Assembly (NCBI GenBank): GCA_021785805.1
Contig: JAJYEJ010000018.1
Coordinates: 1-15,572 of the forward strand
Direction: 5' to 3'
DNA from: Microcaldota archaeon
Lineage (GTDB): Archaea > Micrarchaeota > Micrarchaeia > Micrarchaeales > Micrarchaeaceae
Length of the DNA stretch: 15,572 nucleotides
Numbering within the stretch: position 1 is the first letter of the stretch; every line of letters begins with the position of its first letter. Under the pieces are notes generated by a model that saw only the letters and a program-made list of their open reading frames with translations, had not been told where the DNA came from and did no database searches. Below are positions 14,391 through 15,572 of this stretch, piece by piece. The translations under genes were made by a program, and so were the position numbers.

Positions 14391-15350
14391 TCAAATGGAC
14401 AGGTTGAATGCGGTCCTCGCATAGTATCCCAATATGATGGTTATCGCTGCTGCGCCCAAAGAGATCATAAGCGTCCTCGTTGTCCTTTTCAGCATGTCGC
14501 TGTTGCTCACTATCGAGATAATCATCGATATGACCGTAAGTGCCATTACGGTAAACAGCACCGATATTGCTATTGCGCCAGCACCAGACATCCCGAACAA
14601 GAACGGCAGAAGAGGCAACAGGCTGCCTACGAAGTAAGGCACGCCTACAAAGAACGCGGATCTGATAGGCGTAGTCCTTTGATTGCTCCCTCCAGTGGCT
14701 TCCGTGACGCTTTTTTCGTATTCTGTAGAGATGTAAGCCCCGCCAGCCATCGACAAGGTTCCTGATATCGCGACAATGAATCCGGCTATTGCGATGAGCA
14801 GAGGCGTCCTGAGTGCGGCGCCGAACCCTGCAACCACCGCAAGGATCTCAACAAGCCCGTCATTCATGCCGAACGCGACATCGCGTATGTTAGTGAGTAT
14901 GGTGCCGTACTCTATTATCTTTGCTTCTAGCGGCTCTTCCTGCTTGTGCTCGTCCTTATCGATTGCAAGTATTATGCTTCTCTCCTTACCACTCATATTT
15001 GACAGTGTTGTGGCGTCGAGTTTCCTGTGGAGCTGTTCTTCGAAATATTCTATAGTCTTCACCGAAAGGGCTAGTCCGAATATCCTCCTTATGAGGATTA
15101 TGCTACCAGTATAGAATACGACGCTCACTTTTGGCTTCTGCACCTTATTTATCTCGAGAACCTGCCCCCACATGCCTTTATGCTTAGCTTCAAGTGAGAC
15201 GAGCCTGATGAGTATCTTCTTGAGCTCCACATTGCGTTCCATGGCGGCTAGCTTCTTGAATACCTCTGCGTGAAGCATCTCGCGCTTGTAGAGCTCCTTG
15301 ATACACTTTATTGCCTCTTTATTTGCTGCCATATGCTCTATAATCGACAT
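14391..15350 (-). CDS. Ferritin-like/VIT1 fusion, membrane iron (or manganese) transporter
   Basis: This 319-residue protein joins an N-terminal ferritin-like helical bundle to a C-terminal VIT1/CCC1 membrane domain, the architecture of bacterial MbfA (membrane-bound ferritin, an iron exporter). Likely diiron ligands are Glu24, then Glu54 and His57 (EAKH); a second half has Glu101/Glu104 and Glu134/His135 (DEHKQE), though its exact ligands are uncertain. The VIT1 part has five predicted membrane helices, beginning with FGMNDGLVEILAVVAG (160-175) and then SMAGGAYIS (199-207), both family hallmarks with the metal-path Asp and Met. It likely moves divalent metal across the membrane, with the bundle sensing or oxidising it. 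It has a TATA-like element of its own and only a few leader bases. Confidence 0.88.
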   Translation of the reverse strand: MSIIEHMAANKEAIKCIKELYKREMLHAEVFKKLAAMERNVELKKILIRLVSLEAKHKGMWGQVLEINKVQKPKVSVVFYTGSIILIRRIFGLALSVKTIEYFEEQLHRKLDATTLSNMSGKERSIILAIDKDEHKQEEPLEAKIIEYGTILTNIRDVAFGMNDGLVEILAVVAGFGAALRTPLLIAIAGFIVAISGTLSMAGGAYISTEYEKSVTEATGGSNQRTTPIRSAFFVGVPYFVGSLLPLLPFLFGMSGAGAIAISVLFTVMALTVISMIISIVSNSDMLKRTTRTLMISLGAAAITIILGYYARTAFNLSI

Positions 15351-15375
15351 GTGCTTTAATAAGCCTTGGTGAGCC

Positions 15376-15385
15376 CATATTTTTC
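15376..15385 (-). promoter_or_regulatory. TATA-like element of the ferritin-VIT1 gene
   Basis: The minus strand reads GAAAAATATG. Its centre is about 31 bp from the ATG at 15350, predicting a leader of about 5 nt. No SD is present, consistent with near-leaderless initiation. Confidence 0.4.
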
Positions 15386-15429
15386 TGATGTCGCTTTACT
15401 TGGTGGGGTGGAATGTTCCGTACAGATTA

Positions 15430-15436
15430 CTTATAG
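15430..15436 (+). promoter_or_regulatory. TATA-like element of the right-edge gene
   Basis: CTTATAG predicts a transcript start near 15459 and a leader of about 47 nt, unlike the short leaders elsewhere in this window. The leader includes the hairpin at 15470-15491. Confidence 0.4.
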
Positions 15437-15469
15437 TGTCTGGTAAATGCTCTTTTCTATCAGCGAAAG

Positions 15470-15491
15470 CCTTAACGCTAAAGCGTTGAGG
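15470..15491 (+). promoter_or_regulatory. Inverted repeat / leader hairpin ahead of the right-edge gene
   Basis: CCTTAACGC and GCGTTGAGG can pair through nine base pairs (one G-U) around a TAAA loop; the inner AACGCT-AA-AGCGTT is a perfect palindrome. In RNA it would sequester the GAGG that lies about 14 nt before the ATG. It could be a DNA operator or a translational control hairpin. Confidence 0.5.
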
Positions 15492-15505
15492 CAGGACAGA
15501 TTACT

Positions 15506-15572
15506 ATGCCGGCAAAGACTGCCACCAACGACCCTGAAGCGGCTAGCATAGATGCGTCATATGACGGTCTAA
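15506..15572 (+). CDS. First 22 codons of an unidentified gene, cut by the window edge
   Basis: An ATG at 15506-15508 opens a frame to the window edge (begins MPAKTATNDPEAASIDAS). The hydrophilic, Ala- and Asp-rich N-terminus suggests a soluble protein, but no family can be named. A TATA-like element, a GAGGCAGGA purine-rich site and a leader hairpin upstream support a real start. It diverges from the ferritin-VIT1 gene with 155 bp between starts. Confidence 0.5.
   Translation, partial: MPAKTATNDPEAASIDASYDGL

Larger units (their letters stand above)
15422..15505 (+). repeat. 10-bp direct repeat ACAGATTACT, two copies
   Basis: Copies lie at 15422-15431 and 15496-15505. The first runs into the TATA-like CTTATAG; the second abuts the ATG of the right-edge gene. 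They bracket the predicted leader and its hairpin. This may be an operator pair or chance. Confidence 0.45.

Noticed and set aside
14352..14765. 137-codon plus-strand open frame
   Set aside because: Antisense to the VIT1 membrane domain; Cys/His/Arg-rich translation typical of a complementary-strand artefact.

Overview
The window reads as chromosomal DNA from an archaeon. It carries both subunits of the D-family DNA polymerase (DP1 and DP2), a Hel308 helicase, a histone-fold protein and a UPF0147 protein. It has TATA-like elements about 26 nt ahead of many starts, some genes with little or no leader, and AGGTG-type Shine-Dalgarno sites in other genes. The compact, lineage-poor gene mix suits a DPANN-type euryarchaeal relative such as Micrarchaeota (ARMAN), but that placement is an inference. 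No CRISPR array, rRNA, tRNA, insertion sequence or intein was seen.

Layout from left to right. A membrane-anchored protein (minus strand, cut by the edge) diverges from a protein-L-isoaspartate methyltransferase (plus), possibly from one shared TATA element. A 261-bp gap precedes a small BofA-family membrane protein (plus), which converges on a one-domain archaeal histone (minus). From there to about 15.35 kb every gene is on the minus strand. In the direction of transcription they are: a ferritin-like/VIT1 iron-transport fusion; the cluster UPF0147 - DP1 - DP2; a small winged-helix protein with an unusual leader ORF; an apparently gene-free or decayed 330-bp stretch; threonyl-tRNA synthetase; a HAD hydrolase; an unrecognised PH-like protein directly followed by Hel308; a RimJ/RimL-type acetyltransferase; and the histone. 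At the right edge a new plus-strand gene begins behind a leader that can form a strong hairpin.

Functionally the core is information processing. DP1 and DP2 form the replicative polymerase (proofreading nuclease plus synthesis), with the DP1 stop codon directly abutting the DP2 start and a PIP-like sequence at the last residues of DP2. Hel308 acts at stalled forks, the histone packages DNA, and ThrRS charges and proofreads tRNA-Thr. The other genes are housekeeping or repair (isoaspartate repair, HAD phosphatase, acetyltransferase) and iron handling.

I did not find a clear new defence or mobile system. The most interesting items are the two SD-led truncated reading frames around the winged-helix gene, the ThrRS that joins an archaeal editing domain to a bacterial-looking core, the unknown PH-like partner of Hel308, the H4-like DNA-binding loop of the histone, and the hairpin plus direct repeat ahead of the right-edge gene.
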